Source: an uncultured Acetatifactor sp. (GTDB lineage Bacteria > Bacillota > Clostridia > Lachnospirales > Lachnospiraceae). Taken from it: a DNA stretch of 54,675 nucleotides. How positions within the stretch are numbered: position 1 is the first letter of the stretch; each line of letters opens with the position of its first letter. Positions 1 through 8,969 of the stretch are shown in pieces. The position numbers were made by a program, and so were the translations under genes. The DNA lies in contig CAJTZD010000024.1 in the NCBI GenBank assembly GCA_910584235.1, positions 1-54,675 of the forward strand, read 5' to 3'. A model generated the notes under the pieces. It was given only the letters and a program-made list of their open reading frames with translations. It was not told the origin of the DNA and searched no databases.

Positions 1-333
1 GTATTCGCTGAAGTTGGTCTCCCTCTGGGAGCGGAAGGTGTCCGCATAGATGCTGGCGCTTAAGTTGTTCAGCTCCATCTTGGCGCCGTTTCGGATGTTG
101 ATGCAGGTGATGCGGATGGAGGCGTACAGCAGCAGGAAGGACACCAGCATCACTGCGCCTACGATAAAGAAGCAGGTGTAGATGGTGATGTCGCCTTTCT
201 GGCTGCGGAGGAGTCCTGCAGCCCTGCTGTAGTTTCTATTCCGCCGATTGTGTTCCGCCAGTCTGCACTTTGGGGTGTAGGTGGGTTCGGTGGAGCTTTG
301 TGCTGCTGTTTTTGAAAAAAATGGCATCATCAT
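1..333 (-). CDS. Membrane protein of conjugative element, partial
   Basis: The gene runs off the left edge of the window; 111 codons are visible from an ATG at 333-331. Two further in-frame ATG codons follow immediately. The first 45 or so residues are polar and basic. They are followed by one strongly hydrophobic segment (about residues 53-74, around the core FFIVGAVMLVSFLLLYA) and then a polar region starting SIRITCINIRNGAK. A single N-terminal membrane helix with an extracytoplasmic tail is the layout of TadE/pilin-like proteins of Firmicutes conjugative elements. The ribosome site GTGAGGTG overlaps the end of the upstream DUF4320 gene, so the two are probably one transcription unit. The exact family cannot be named from this fragment. 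Confidence 0.6.
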   Translation of the reverse strand, partial: MMMPFFSKTAAQSSTEPTYTPKCRLAEHNRRNRNYSRAAGLLRSQKGDITIYTCFFIVGAVMLVSFLLLYASIRITCINIRNGAKMELNNLSASIYADTFRSQRETNFSEY

Positions 334-340
334 GGGCACC

Positions 341-892
341 TCACTTCCAGTAATGCTCGCTGACGCCTGCGCCCCTGGAGACAATCCGGATGTTGACCAG
401 GTTGAAGTTCCAGAAGCCGCCCAGCCTTGCGTTCCCCGTGATGGTGATGTAGAAGGGGCTGCCCAGCTGGATGGCCCGGCTCATGCCGCCCGGGGTGGGG
501 GACTTGTAGGAGGCATCAATGGTGTAGGTAATGTTATTTGCCCCGTTAATCTGGGAGCAGAGGTACTGGAACAGGGCATCGGTCTCCCCATTGGTGCCGC
601 CGGAGAGCTGGATCTGCTTCACCATCTGGTCGGCGCAGTGGTCGAGCTGCTGCTTGGTGGAGATGATGCCGAACAGGTCGATGATGAAGGCCAGCAACAG
701 GACGGTGATGAAGATGAATACCACTGTGCTGAAGTAGTTGGCTTCTCCGCTGTTGTTTTTCAATAGCTTTTTCACATTGGGTACTTTTACGTGAGGAAAT
801 GCTTTTTCCTGTAACTGACCCTGTTTTATCGTATTACTGTTGGAGTGGGACAGAGGACTGTCGGCAGTTGGGATTGCCTTGTAGATTCTCAT
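341..892 (-). CDS. DUF4320 family pilin-like protein
   Basis: A protein of about 183 residues. After a poorly conserved-looking N-terminus comes the core LLKNNSGEANYFSTVVF, a single membrane helix (core FIFITVLLLAFIIDLFGI), then KQQLDHCADQMVKQIQL and a C-terminal beta-rich region. This is the pattern of DUF4320 proteins, TadE-like components carried by conjugative elements of Clostridia. The frame stays open further upstream to 1054, but that stretch crosses a hairpin and looks non-coding. I place the start at ATG 892, behind AAAGGTGG at a rather long distance. A GTG at 775, just before the conserved core, is an alternative. The first 40 residues do not look like a normal DUF4320 N-terminus and may come from a rearranged junction. 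Confidence 0.72.
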   Translation of the reverse strand: MRIYKAIPTADSPLSHSNSNTIKQGQLQEKAFPHVKVPNVKKLLKNNSGEANYFSTVVFIFITVLLLAFIIDLFGIISTKQQLDHCADQMVKQIQLSGGTNGETDALFQYLCSQINGANNITYTIDASYKSPTPGGMSRAIQLGSPFYITITGNARLGGFWNFNLVNIRIVSRGAGVSEHYWK

Positions 893-928
893 AAGCAAAG
901 TTAAAACCACCACCTTTCTAACTAAAGA

Positions 929-957
929 CAGCCGTTTCCTGAGATGGGAAACGGCTG
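929..957. other. Perfect 11-bp hairpin upstream of DUF4320 gene
   Basis: CAGCCGTTTCC at 929-939 pairs with GGAAACGGCTG at 947-957 across a 7-nt loop. It lies in the leader of the minus-strand DUF4320 gene and is not followed by a T run on either strand. An attenuator, or a terminator remnant of a neighbouring mobile-element gene, are possible. Confidence 0.5.
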
Positions 958-1101
958 CATTGCAAAATTTTGACTGTACCAAGTATAGCAGATATGGATT
1001 TGCGGGGAAAGAGCAAAACTGTGCCAATGTTGTGCCAATTTTTATCAGATTCATTATGTGATATAGGCTTTTATCGGAAGGAGTTTTAGTTGCTGTTTAG
1101 T

Positions 1102-2274
1102 CTAGTCCTTTTGTATGGCTAATATAATTTTCACTCTTTTTGTAGCAATAATCATTACCACATAAAAAACAAGAAGATAAATAGGGAATATCCCCATATT
1201 GATAAACTGCCCCAGAACACCGCAGACAGCAGGTGCAACCATAATCCCGATGTAGGACATAGCCATCTGTGTCCCCATAACTGATTGTGAAATATCTGCC
1301 CCGAAATTCTGAGGGGTAAGATAATTGAAGTTCGGAAACATAGGGCCGTTTCCCAGACCAACCATAAAAAGGCATGCTGCGGAAATACCGGAAGATAACG
1401 GAAGGAGAAGGCCGATAAGCGCAATTCCTAAAATCCATTGCCCTATCCGAATGATTTGCCAGCTGTTTAAACGTGCAGCGAGGATACCGGATAAAAACCT
1501 GCCCAACGCCATACCCATGTAATACAGCATGACCATTCTTGCAGCTGTTACTGCATCCATATGCTTGTATTCTACCAGATAGGTGCTTCCCCATCCGCCG
1601 CAGGTGCATTCGATGGCGCATGAGGTGATGAAGAGGCACCACATAAGTTTGACGCCGGGTATCTGCGCAATCTCCCTGAATGGAAGTGTTTTTGTAGCAT
1701 GTTCTGTTTCGCCGGTATCCTGGCTATGGGCCTTTTTCCAGATGGACAGGGTAAGAAACAGGATGAGCGCGATGCAGAGCTGTATTCCGAAAGCAATCCG
1801 ATATCCGCCCCGCCATCCGGCGCTGCTGTTAATCACTAATGATAATATGTACGGGCTGACGGTAACCCCGATACCATAAAAGCAATGAAGAAAGCTCATG
1901 TGTGTTGCGGAATAGTGCAGCGAGACATAGTTGTTCAGTGCGGTATCGATAGCTCCGGCTCCTAGTCCCAAGGGGACTGCACACAGGCATAACAAAAAGA
2001 AATTGGCTGAGAGGGAAAATCCCAGCAGTGCTAGGGCGGTCATTGCCGTACTGAAAGCCGAAACTTTGTTTGTACCAAACAGGTTGATTGCTTTAGCGCT
2101 TATCAGGCTGGAAATAATGGTTCCGGAGGAAATGATGATGGAGACAAAGCTTGCAAAAGAGATGGGTAGGCAGAAGTCTGCATAAATAGCCGGCCATGCT
2201 GTCCCGAAAAGGGAATCGGGGATTCCCAGTCCGATAAATGAAATGTATATTACAATCAATAAACTTGTTGCCAT
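1102..2274 (-). CDS. MFS transporter (sugar-porter-like)
   Basis: A 390-residue hydrophobic protein with about 12 membrane helices, typical of a major facilitator superfamily carrier. It has two six-helix halves separated by a polar loop near residues 185-200 (KKAHSQDTGETEHATK). The start ATG at 2274 has AGGAGG ten bases upstream. The gene lies 84 bases behind the AraC-family gene on the same strand, so the two may be co-transcribed, and together they diverge from the long hydrolase run. Context suggests import of a glycoside or sugar, but the family also includes drug and organic-acid carriers and the substrate cannot be read from sequence. Confidence 0.82.
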   Translation of the reverse strand: MATSLLIVIYISFIGLGIPDSLFGTAWPAIYADFCLPISFASFVSIIISSGTIISSLISAKAINLFGTNKVSAFSTAMTALALLGFSLSANFFLLCLCAVPLGLGAGAIDTALNNYVSLHYSATHMSFLHCFYGIGVTVSPYILSLVINSSAGWRGGYRIAFGIQLCIALILFLTLSIWKKAHSQDTGETEHATKTLPFREIAQIPGVKLMWCLFITSCAIECTCGGWGSTYLVEYKHMDAVTAARMVMLYYMGMALGRFLSGILAARLNSWQIIRIGQWILGIALIGLLLPLSSGISAACLFMVGLGNGPMFPNFNYLTPQNFGADISQSVMGTQMAMSYIGIMVAPAVCGVLGQFINMGIFPIYLLVFYVVMIIATKRVKIILAIQKD

Positions 2275-2358
2275 GTTTTTTCAACCTCCTACTTTTTTTG
2301 GTTTATTCTTTTGCCCATGGATGGCAGAGATAGTCTTCCATGATATTGACAGGCTTAA

Positions 2359-3402
2359 TTAGTCGTTAGGGGATGTTTGCTGTTGCCGATATTGCCCGGG
2401 TGTCATATGGTATGTCTGCCGAAAACTGTGGATGAATTGAGAGACATCTTTATATCCCACGGAATCACATATCTGGTTTAAGGGGAGCGATGTCCTCTGT
2501 AGCAGATCAGCAGCCTTTTCCAACTTGTATTGTCTTAGGATATTAGAAAAGGTCTGTCCTGTCTGTTCCCGAAACATTCGGCTGAAATATGACTCGTTGT
2601 AATGAAAAAAAGCAGCAATTTCCTTTACAGTGACAGTTTGATAATGATTGGCAATATAGCTAAGGATGTCAACAATTTGAGTGCTCTTTTTTATGCGAGG
2701 CATCAAAATTGTCGAATTTTTCCCGTAGTTTTGTAGTATATAAAGGAGCAGGGTTTGGAGCAGATGAAAGCAGAGCTCACGGAAATAGAGATTCTTATTT
2801 TGTTGTTGGTAATACATACATAGGATGATTCTGGAAATGAAATCATCATTGTTGCATTCAAAAGATACAGGACAGGTAAAACTCAGCAAATCCGGAATGG
2901 TCATTCTGCGGAAAGTATTTGTACGCACCTTAATCGTGAGACATACACTGCTGTCTATTGGGTACAGGGTATGAGTCACATTTGGGGGGATATAGATAAA
3001 GTTTCCTGTATGCTGCTTAAAATTGAAGCCGTTGACATTATGAATACAGCTTCCGGTAAATACAAAAGAGCATTCGCAAAACTCGTGCTTATGGGGAGCG
3101 ATGTCAATGTAATGAAGTAATCGTTCAACAACAATATTTTCGTCAGGCGGAAAGAAGTCTTTTTCTGTCAATCCTCCCATATGATATTTTTTGTATTGTT
3201 TCCGGATTTGATTTTGGATAAGCACGGATTTAGGTTGCATCAAGTCTTTGATATTTTTTTGATTCGGATTATTTATAAGATATATATATTGTGCATAATC
3301 CATATTATGGTTGTATAGCATATAGTATTCCCGTCCTAGGGTTTCCTCTTCTGTAAGCCTTTGAAGCTGTTCCAGCAGTTTTTCATACTCCAATATTTCC
3401 AT
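2359..3402 (-). CDS. AraC-family regulator with cupin sensor domain
   Basis: A 347-residue regulator. Residues 1-90 are a helical N-terminal region. About 95-180 form a cupin-like effector domain (PHKHEFCECSFVFTG, then GNFIYIPPNVTH). The last 105 residues carry two helix-turn-helix motifs of the AraC/XylS type (TVKEIAAFFHYNESYFSRMF and LPLNQICDSVGYKDVSQFI, ending MTPGQYR). Such proteins usually activate adjacent sugar-use genes on binding a sugar or glycoside. It is transcribed away from the tannase-like gene, and the 217-base gap between them is the natural place for its operator. The ribosome site AAGGAGG is about 15 bases from the ATG, longer than ideal. Confidence 0.88.
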   Translation of the reverse strand: MEILEYEKLLEQLQRLTEEETLGREYYMLYNHNMDYAQYIYLINNPNQKNIKDLMQPKSVLIQNQIRKQYKKYHMGGLTEKDFFPPDENIVVERLLHYIDIAPHKHEFCECSFVFTGSCIHNVNGFNFKQHTGNFIYIPPNVTHTLYPIDSSVCLTIKVRTNTFRRMTIPDLLSFTCPVSFECNNDDFISRIILCMYYQQQNKNLYFRELCFHLLQTLLLYILQNYGKNSTILMPRIKKSTQIVDILSYIANHYQTVTVKEIAAFFHYNESYFSRMFREQTGQTFSNILRQYKLEKAADLLQRTSLPLNQICDSVGYKDVSQFIHSFRQTYHMTPGQYRQQQTSPND

Positions 3403-3619
3403 GATGTTATCGCTTTGCCTCCTTCATAGGCAGTATACCATATAAAAAGGTAAGATTCAACCAATATAAGAGGTAATATATCAGTATATTATATCTGTTC
3501 ACTATCTGTTAAACTTTATTATGAGGCATAGTCTTGCTATTCTTTGTAACATGGTGAAGGTTGATGAAAATATTGATGGTTTTTCGGGTAACTTTACGGT
3601 TAAAGGGGAGGACATATTG
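3403..3619. promoter_or_regulatory. Divergent regulatory region with 7-bp inverted repeat
   Basis: This AT-rich intergenic region separates the minus-strand AraC gene from the plus-strand hydrolase run. It contains a perfect inverted repeat, TAATATA at 3474-3480 and TATATTA at 3485-3491, with a 4-base spacer. It could be a regulator site or just promoter-like AT richness. I could not define a convincing -35/-10 pair. The placement between a regulator and its likely target makes it the best operator candidate in this half of the locus. Confidence 0.45.
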
Positions 3620-5068
3620 ATGACAGATATAAATGAGATAAAGGAAAGGTTAAAGAAGGTTTCTATCACAGATGGCGAGATTGACAATATAGAAATGATA
3701 GTTGGAGGCGATATGGACTCTGTGCCTGGCATTCCGGTCAGAGATGTGCCGAAACATATAAGGGTTGATGTTACCTGCAGGCCGGAGGAGGGAAGCAATA
3801 TTCATATTCAGGTCTGGCTTCCAATAGTAGCATGGAATGGCAGTTTTCTTGGGATAGGAAATGGTGGCGCAGCGGGAATGATACTTCCGTTTGTAATGGT
3901 TGGACCCCTAAAGCTTGGCTTTGCAGTGGCAAGTACTGATATGGGAACTTCCGCAGGAGCAGACTGTGGAATTGGCAACAAGGCTGTTTGGCGGGATTTT
4001 GGATACCGTTCCACACATCTGATGACTCTGGCAGCCAAATCAATTATTGAATGCTATTATGGTGTTTTGCCGAAGCATTCTTATTTCAACGGGATTTCCA
4101 CAGGAGGACAGCAGGCGTTGTCGGAAGCACAGCGATATCCGGAGGACTATGATGGGATACTGGCCGGTGCGCCGGCTTATGACAGGACGAACTTGCATAT
4201 GGGTTTTGTATGGGACTGGCTGGCAGTGAATAAAGGGGAAGGCGGCTTGTTTACCAAACAGGACGAGGAGCAGATTGTAAAAATAATTCTGGATAAATAT
4301 GGCCATATGGGGGAGCGTCATCCTGGTGACAGCTTTATGTACCGGCCGGATAAAATCAAGGTGGAAAGAGCAGCCTTTGAAAGTTCCGGATTGACGGACC
4401 GCCAAATTGAGGGATTGATGAAAATATATGGCGGCGTATCAGACCCGGTAACAGGTAATCGGATTTATGAGCCTGTTATGATGCCAGGCAGTGAGGCATG
4501 CGATTTGGGTTTGACACACAGATGCGAACATCCAGGGTTTGAACAGTCATATTTCTATATTTTCCGGTGGATATTAGGAGCGGATTTTGATTTTAAAAGT
4601 TTTGATTTTCATAGAGATGCAAAAAAAGTACATGAAGAACTGGATGAATATCTGAACGCAACCCAGACAGATTTAGCAGCTTTTCGTGACAGGGGAGGAA
4701 AGCTTTTGGTCATCCACGGGACTGCTGACCCCATTATTCCCTATACCAGCTCAATACGCTACTATAAGCAGGTGAAAGAAAAAATGGGCGATGTTGATTC
4801 TTTTTTCCGCCTGTTTCTTGCGCCGGGAATGGGACATACTTCCGGCGGGCCGGGAGTACAGGATATTCTGTTTGGATTCCCTGCCACACCCAAGGATTGC
4901 AGGCATCTTGGTATTCTTGCGTTAAAGCAATGGGTAGAAGATGGCATTGCTCCTGATTGTCTGTATCCTATAGCATTTAAGGATAATAATCCAATGAATG
5001 CATTTTTGGATTCTTCTTTCGGTTATGAAAGAGTGATATATCCTTTTAAAAATGATGATAAAGGGTAG
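3620..5068 (+). CDS. Tannase / feruloyl esterase family hydrolase
   Basis: A 482-residue serine esterase. The start at ATG 3620 has GGGGAGG eight bases upstream; the frame is open from 3521 but lacks a ribosome site there. The fold markers are NGISTGGQQAL with nucleophile Ser160, IHGTADPIIPY with Asp370, and GMGHTSGGPG with His406. Tannases and feruloyl esterases cleave gallate or hydroxycinnamate esters. They usually carry a CS-D-HC motif with a disulfide linking residues next to Ser and His. Here both partner cysteines are absent (Ile before Ser, Thr after His). No signal peptide is visible, so it should act in the cytoplasm. It is the first gene of the plus-strand run facing the AraC regulator. 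The natural ester is unknown. Confidence 0.85.
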   Translation: MTDINEIKERLKKVSITDGEIDNIEMIVGGDMDSVPGIPVRDVPKHIRVDVTCRPEEGSNIHIQVWLPIVAWNGSFLGIGNGGAAGMILPFVMVGPLKLGFAVASTDMGTSAGADCGIGNKAVWRDFGYRSTHLMTLAAKSIIECYYGVLPKHSYFNGISTGGQQALSEAQRYPEDYDGILAGAPAYDRTNLHMGFVWDWLAVNKGEGGLFTKQDEEQIVKIILDKYGHMGERHPGDSFMYRPDKIKVERAAFESSGLTDRQIEGLMKIYGGVSDPVTGNRIYEPVMMPGSEACDLGLTHRCEHPGFEQSYFYIFRWILGADFDFKSFDFHRDAKKVHEELDEYLNATQTDLAAFRDRGGKLLVIHGTADPIIPYTSSIRYYKQVKEKMGDVDSFFRLFLAPGMGHTSGGPGVQDILFGFPATPKDCRHLGILALKQWVEDGIAPDCLYPIAFKDNNPMNAFLDSSFGYERVIYPFKNDDKG

Positions 5069-5118
5069 GTTACAGCAGAAAAAGGACTCAACCATAAAAT
5101 AAAGCGGAGGTTATATTA

Positions 5119-6264
5119 ATGGATAGACAGAAAAAAATGACGATGAAGACAAGATTGCTGATTTCTCTGCTCAAGCTGACGTGTTTCCCGGAATTACCCA
5201 GTAAACCTCAAAAAGGGAAGTTCTATAGAATACCTCTGCCTGGATATAAAAGTGCCAACGGGGATATCACTCACGGCAGTATACGGATTGGAACAGAAAA
5301 TAAGGTGATCGTAATGTTTCATGGCGGCGGTGTCAGCTGGGACGAATATATGGCAGCCCGTCCGACCAGTACTTACGAGGAATCAGAAGGACAGAGGTTT
5401 TATGCCAGTGATTCGGAATTTGTAGGTGATATTGTGACAGGGCATGGCGTTGCGGGGGGAAAGAAAGAGAACCCATTTCACAGCTGGAGCGTTATAAGCA
5501 TCCTTTATAATACAGGCGATTTCCATGTGGGGCAGAATGATTTTCCATACAGGGATCTTGATGGGAAAGATGCTGTTCTGCATCACCATGGATACAAAAA
5601 TTATCGTGCTGTAATGAAAGAAGCGCTGAAGTGGATTGGAGATGAACCGGAAAAGCTTTTAGTGACAGGTTTCAGTGCAGGTGGATTTGGGGCTGCGCTT
5701 CTGGCAGATGATGTGATGAGCCTTTTCCCAAAGTGCCAGGATGTAATCTGTTATCCTGACAGTTGCTTTATGTTGTATGGAGACTGGAGAAAGGCTGCTG
5801 AGAAAGTCTGGAAAGCTCCGAGTGATATATATCAGTGTCTGCATAGTAATAATATTACCTTGGACAGTCTGGCAGCGCTAAAGCAAAAGCATGGTGAAAA
5901 GGTGAAAATATTGTTTTCCTGTTCTATTCGTGACTTTGAATTATCGAAATACTGGAATTATGTGGACAGTGGCAAGCTTGTTACAGATAGGGAAACGGGA
6001 AAGCGCTTTCAGCGCGATCTTGAAGAAATGTGCAGGCTGTTGAAAGAAAAGATACCAGATGTAGGAATTTATATTTTTGATACCCCTGTCAGTGGAAAAG
6101 GAATGGAAACTTTGGCGGAACAGGGACTTACTATGCACTGCATTGGTCTTGCAAGGGCAGCGGAGCAGCAGAGGACTGAGGGAAAAACGGTAGTGGAGTG
6201 GGTATGGAATGCGGTGAATGACAAAACGGAATGTATCGGGCTAAAGCTTTTGAAGAAAGCATAA
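5119..6264 (+). CDS. PAE/Notum-like alpha/beta hydrolase (paralogue 1)
   Basis: A 381-residue serine hydrolase with the pectin-acetylesterase/Notum-type signature. It has an oxyanion-type loop FHGGGVSWDEYMAARP, the nucleophile in TGFSAGGFGAALLADDV (Ser186), a probable acid in SCSIRDFELSKY, and a candidate His in LTMHCIG. The family removes acyl groups such as acetyl from polysaccharides or, in Notum, from a protein. The N-terminus has only a short hydrophobic patch and no full membrane helix, so this copy is probably cytoplasmic. GGAGG lies eight bases before the ATG. It is one of four paralogues in this window; this one and the copy at 31734 are soluble, the other two are membrane-anchored. 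Confidence 0.78.
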   Translation: MDRQKKMTMKTRLLISLLKLTCFPELPSKPQKGKFYRIPLPGYKSANGDITHGSIRIGTENKVIVMFHGGGVSWDEYMAARPTSTYEESEGQRFYASDSEFVGDIVTGHGVAGGKKENPFHSWSVISILYNTGDFHVGQNDFPYRDLDGKDAVLHHHGYKNYRAVMKEALKWIGDEPEKLLVTGFSAGGFGAALLADDVMSLFPKCQDVICYPDSCFMLYGDWRKAAEKVWKAPSDIYQCLHSNNITLDSLAALKQKHGEKVKILFSCSIRDFELSKYWNYVDSGKLVTDRETGKRFQRDLEEMCRLLKEKIPDVGIYIFDTPVSGKGMETLAEQGLTMHCIGLARAAEQQRTEGKTVVEWVWNAVNDKTECIGLKLLKKA

Positions 6265-6334
6265 CAGGTACTTCTTTGCATAGTGTCCATATTGCAGGAT
6301 AAGAAAATTGCAAAAACAGTGAACAGGAAAGCTT

Positions 6335-8881
6335 ATGGGGGTAATGGTGTTGATTTATGATATGAAGGTAAACCATGTGGAAAGTCCAATGGGCTATTTT
6401 ATGGACAAAGTGGTTTTTTCGTGGAAGGTACGCGGAGTTACGGGGAAAAAGCAGGAAGCCGCCAGAATCGTAGTATCAGGGGATGAAGAACAAAAAGATG
6501 TTATTCTGGATACCGGATTTTGCGAGGATGCAGATAGTCTCGGATGGAAGCTTGTTATTGAGCTTCGTCCTCGGACAAGGTATTTCTGGAGAGTGACAGT
6601 TCTCACAGATAAAAAAGAAATGGCACAGAGCGAAACAGCATGGTTTGAGACAGGGAAACGGGAGGAAGAATGGAAGGCGGTGTGGATTGGCTGTGACAGC
6701 ACAGAACCACGGCATCCTGTTTTTGAAAAAGAAATCTGTCCCCGGGGAGAGATACGCCAAGCTAGACTATATATCTGTGGGCTCGGCCTTTATGAAGCAT
6801 GGTATGCGTCTGCGGAAGGCAGGCGTACCAGGATTGGGGAAGAATATCTTACGCCATACTGCAATAATTATGACGAATGGGTCCAATATCAGACATATGA
6901 TGTGACGGAAATTTTGCGGGAAAAGGGTACGCTGTCGGTTCTTTTGGGCAATGGCTGGTACAAGGGGCGATTCGGATTTCGGGTTCGGGAAGAGAAAGGA
7001 TATTACGGAGATGCATGGAAACTGATTGCGGAAGTGGTACTGACCTATATGGACGGCAGTGAAGAGATAATTGGTACGGATGAAAGCTGGACGATGCGCA
7101 GAAGTAATATCATCTTTTCAAGCATATATGATGGGGAGAAGATAGATGATACGCTTCCAAGCCTTACACCGGAATCAGCTGTCAGGTGCAATCCGCCTAA
7201 AGGAATGTTGACAGAGCGGTATAGTCTTCCGGTAAGAGTACAGGAACATATAAAGCCGATCTCCCTTCTGCATACTCCGGCAGGGGAGTGGGTTTATGAC
7301 ATGGGGCAGGAGTTCGCAGGCATCTTTCGGATGAAGGCTAGAGTTCCAATAGGTGAGAGCGTTCATATTCAGACAAGTGAACTTTTGCAGGAAGGCAATT
7401 TTTATAATGAAAACCTGAGAACAGCCAAGTCGGAATATTGGTATATTTCGGGAGGAGAGGAAATCTGGCTGGAACCCCATTTTACATATTATGGTTATCG
7501 TTATGTGAAAGTGGAAGGAATTCCGCATCCGCAAATAGGAGATTTAGAAGGGCTGGCGATTTATAGTGATGTCAAACAGGTGGGAAGCATTGAAACAGGA
7601 CATGAACTATTGAATCGGTTTGTTTCAAATGTGCGTTGGGGGATGAAAAGTAATTTTGTTGATGTGCCTACTGACTGTCCACAGAGAGACGAACGTATGG
7701 GATGGACTGGGGATGCGCAAGTGTTTCTGCCGACAGCACTTTATTTGAGTGACAGCTATGCATTTTACCGAAAATATCTCTTTGATCTCCAGACAGAGCA
7801 GAAAAGCCTTGATGGGGCAGTGCCGGATGTGGTTCCTTCCTTTGATGTCAAGGAGACTTCCAGCGTTTGGGGGGATGCGGCATGTATCATGCCATGGAAG
7901 CTTTACCTGATATATGGCGATCGCTCCATTTTAGAAGAACAGTATGACAGTATGAAGGCTTGGATTGAATATATTCGGAAAGTTGATGGGAATGACCATG
8001 GCTGGAGACATGTGTTTCACTTTGGAGACTGGTTGGCATTGGATGGGCATATCAGAAATAAACCGGCTCTGTTGGGTGGAACAGACGAAGAATTCATTGC
8101 CAGTGTCTACTATGCGGTAAGCGCTGGGCTTGTGGCAAAGGCGGCGAAAGTATTGGGAGCAGAGGCAGATGAAGCAGAGTATGGCCGCCTTGCAGCTGAT
8201 TTGTTTGCCCAGGTGCGCAGGGAATATTACAGCGAAAGCGGAAGGTGCTGTTTCAGGACACAGACAGCACAGCTCCTTACATTAGAATATCACCTTTCAG
8301 AAAATGTGCAGCTGATAAAAAATCAACTGATAATGCTTATCAGAGAAAGCGGGGGAATATTACAGACGGGTTTTACCGGAACGCCGTTGCTCTGCAATGT
8401 ATTATCGCAAAACGACATGGATGAGTTGGCATATCAGTTGCTCTTAAATGAAGAATATCCTGGTTGGCTTCATGAAGTAAAGCTGGGAGCAACTACGGTC
8501 TGGGAACATTGGGACAGTCTGGATGATGAAGGAAAGATTACTGGCATTGATATGAACAGTATGAACCACTATGCGTATGGTTCAGTGATAGAATGGTTAT
8601 TCAAGTATGCGGCTGGCCTTTCCTTTGCGCAGGATGTTCCAGGGTGCAGAAAAGTGATTTTCCGCCCGGTATGCAATCCGGCTTTAAAGTTTCTGGAAGC
8701 TGTATATGAATCTCCGGCCGGCAGGTGGGAATGTGGCTGGAGATATCAGCAAGATGGCAGAATAAAAATTCGTCTTGTAATCCCCTTTGGATGTGAAGCG
8801 GAAGTAAAATTACCTTGTGACAAAAAAGAAAAGGAGGTATTGCAGACAGGAAGCCATATATTTGAAATGGAGACGGTTTGA
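6335..8881 (+). CDS. GH78 alpha-L-rhamnosidase
   Basis: An 848-residue protein with the standard bacterial alpha-L-rhamnosidase domain order: an N-terminal beta domain and carbohydrate-binding-like domain (GLGLYEAWY, then LGNGWYKGRFG), a concanavalin-like domain, the six-hairpin catalytic domain, and a C-terminal beta domain. The catalytic region shows DCPQRDERMGWTGDAQ from residue 447 and TTVWEHWDSL near residue 723, the places of the known acid and base residues in GH78. The enzyme removes terminal L-rhamnose. No signal peptide is seen, so it should act on imported glycosides. The start is uncertain between ATG 6335 (AGGAAA four bases upstream) and ATG 6344. A second GH78 lies at 26633. Confidence 0.9.
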   Translation: MGVMVLIYDMKVNHVESPMGYFMDKVVFSWKVRGVTGKKQEAARIVVSGDEEQKDVILDTGFCEDADSLGWKLVIELRPRTRYFWRVTVLTDKKEMAQSETAWFETGKREEEWKAVWIGCDSTEPRHPVFEKEICPRGEIRQARLYICGLGLYEAWYASAEGRRTRIGEEYLTPYCNNYDEWVQYQTYDVTEILREKGTLSVLLGNGWYKGRFGFRVREEKGYYGDAWKLIAEVVLTYMDGSEEIIGTDESWTMRRSNIIFSSIYDGEKIDDTLPSLTPESAVRCNPPKGMLTERYSLPVRVQEHIKPISLLHTPAGEWVYDMGQEFAGIFRMKARVPIGESVHIQTSELLQEGNFYNENLRTAKSEYWYISGGEEIWLEPHFTYYGYRYVKVEGIPHPQIGDLEGLAIYSDVKQVGSIETGHELLNRFVSNVRWGMKSNFVDVPTDCPQRDERMGWTGDAQVFLPTALYLSDSYAFYRKYLFDLQTEQKSLDGAVPDVVPSFDVKETSSVWGDAACIMPWKLYLIYGDRSILEEQYDSMKAWIEYIRKVDGNDHGWRHVFHFGDWLALDGHIRNKPALLGGTDEEFIASVYYAVSAGLVAKAAKVLGAEADEAEYGRLAADLFAQVRREYYSESGRCCFRTQTAQLLTLEYHLSENVQLIKNQLIMLIRESGGILQTGFTGTPLLCNVLSQNDMDELAYQLLLNEEYPGWLHEVKLGATTVWEHWDSLDDEGKITGIDMNSMNHYAYGSVIEWLFKYAAGLSFAQDVPGCRKVIFRPVCNPALKFLEAVYESPAGRWECGWRYQQDGRIKIRLVIPFGCEAEVKLPCDKKEKEVLQTGSHIFEMETV

Positions 8882-8969
8882 GTCGCAGTTCATGCAAGGG
8901 AAAACTGCAAAAGAAGTAACTGTCTGAGGGATACAGAGATGGGAAATTAATTTACGAGGAGGAAAGAAG

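Noticed and set aside
281..766. 161-codon plus-strand open frame over the DUF4320 gene
   Set aside because: It is the antisense of a well-supported minus-strand protein and reads as low-complexity Gly/Asp/Val-rich sequence.
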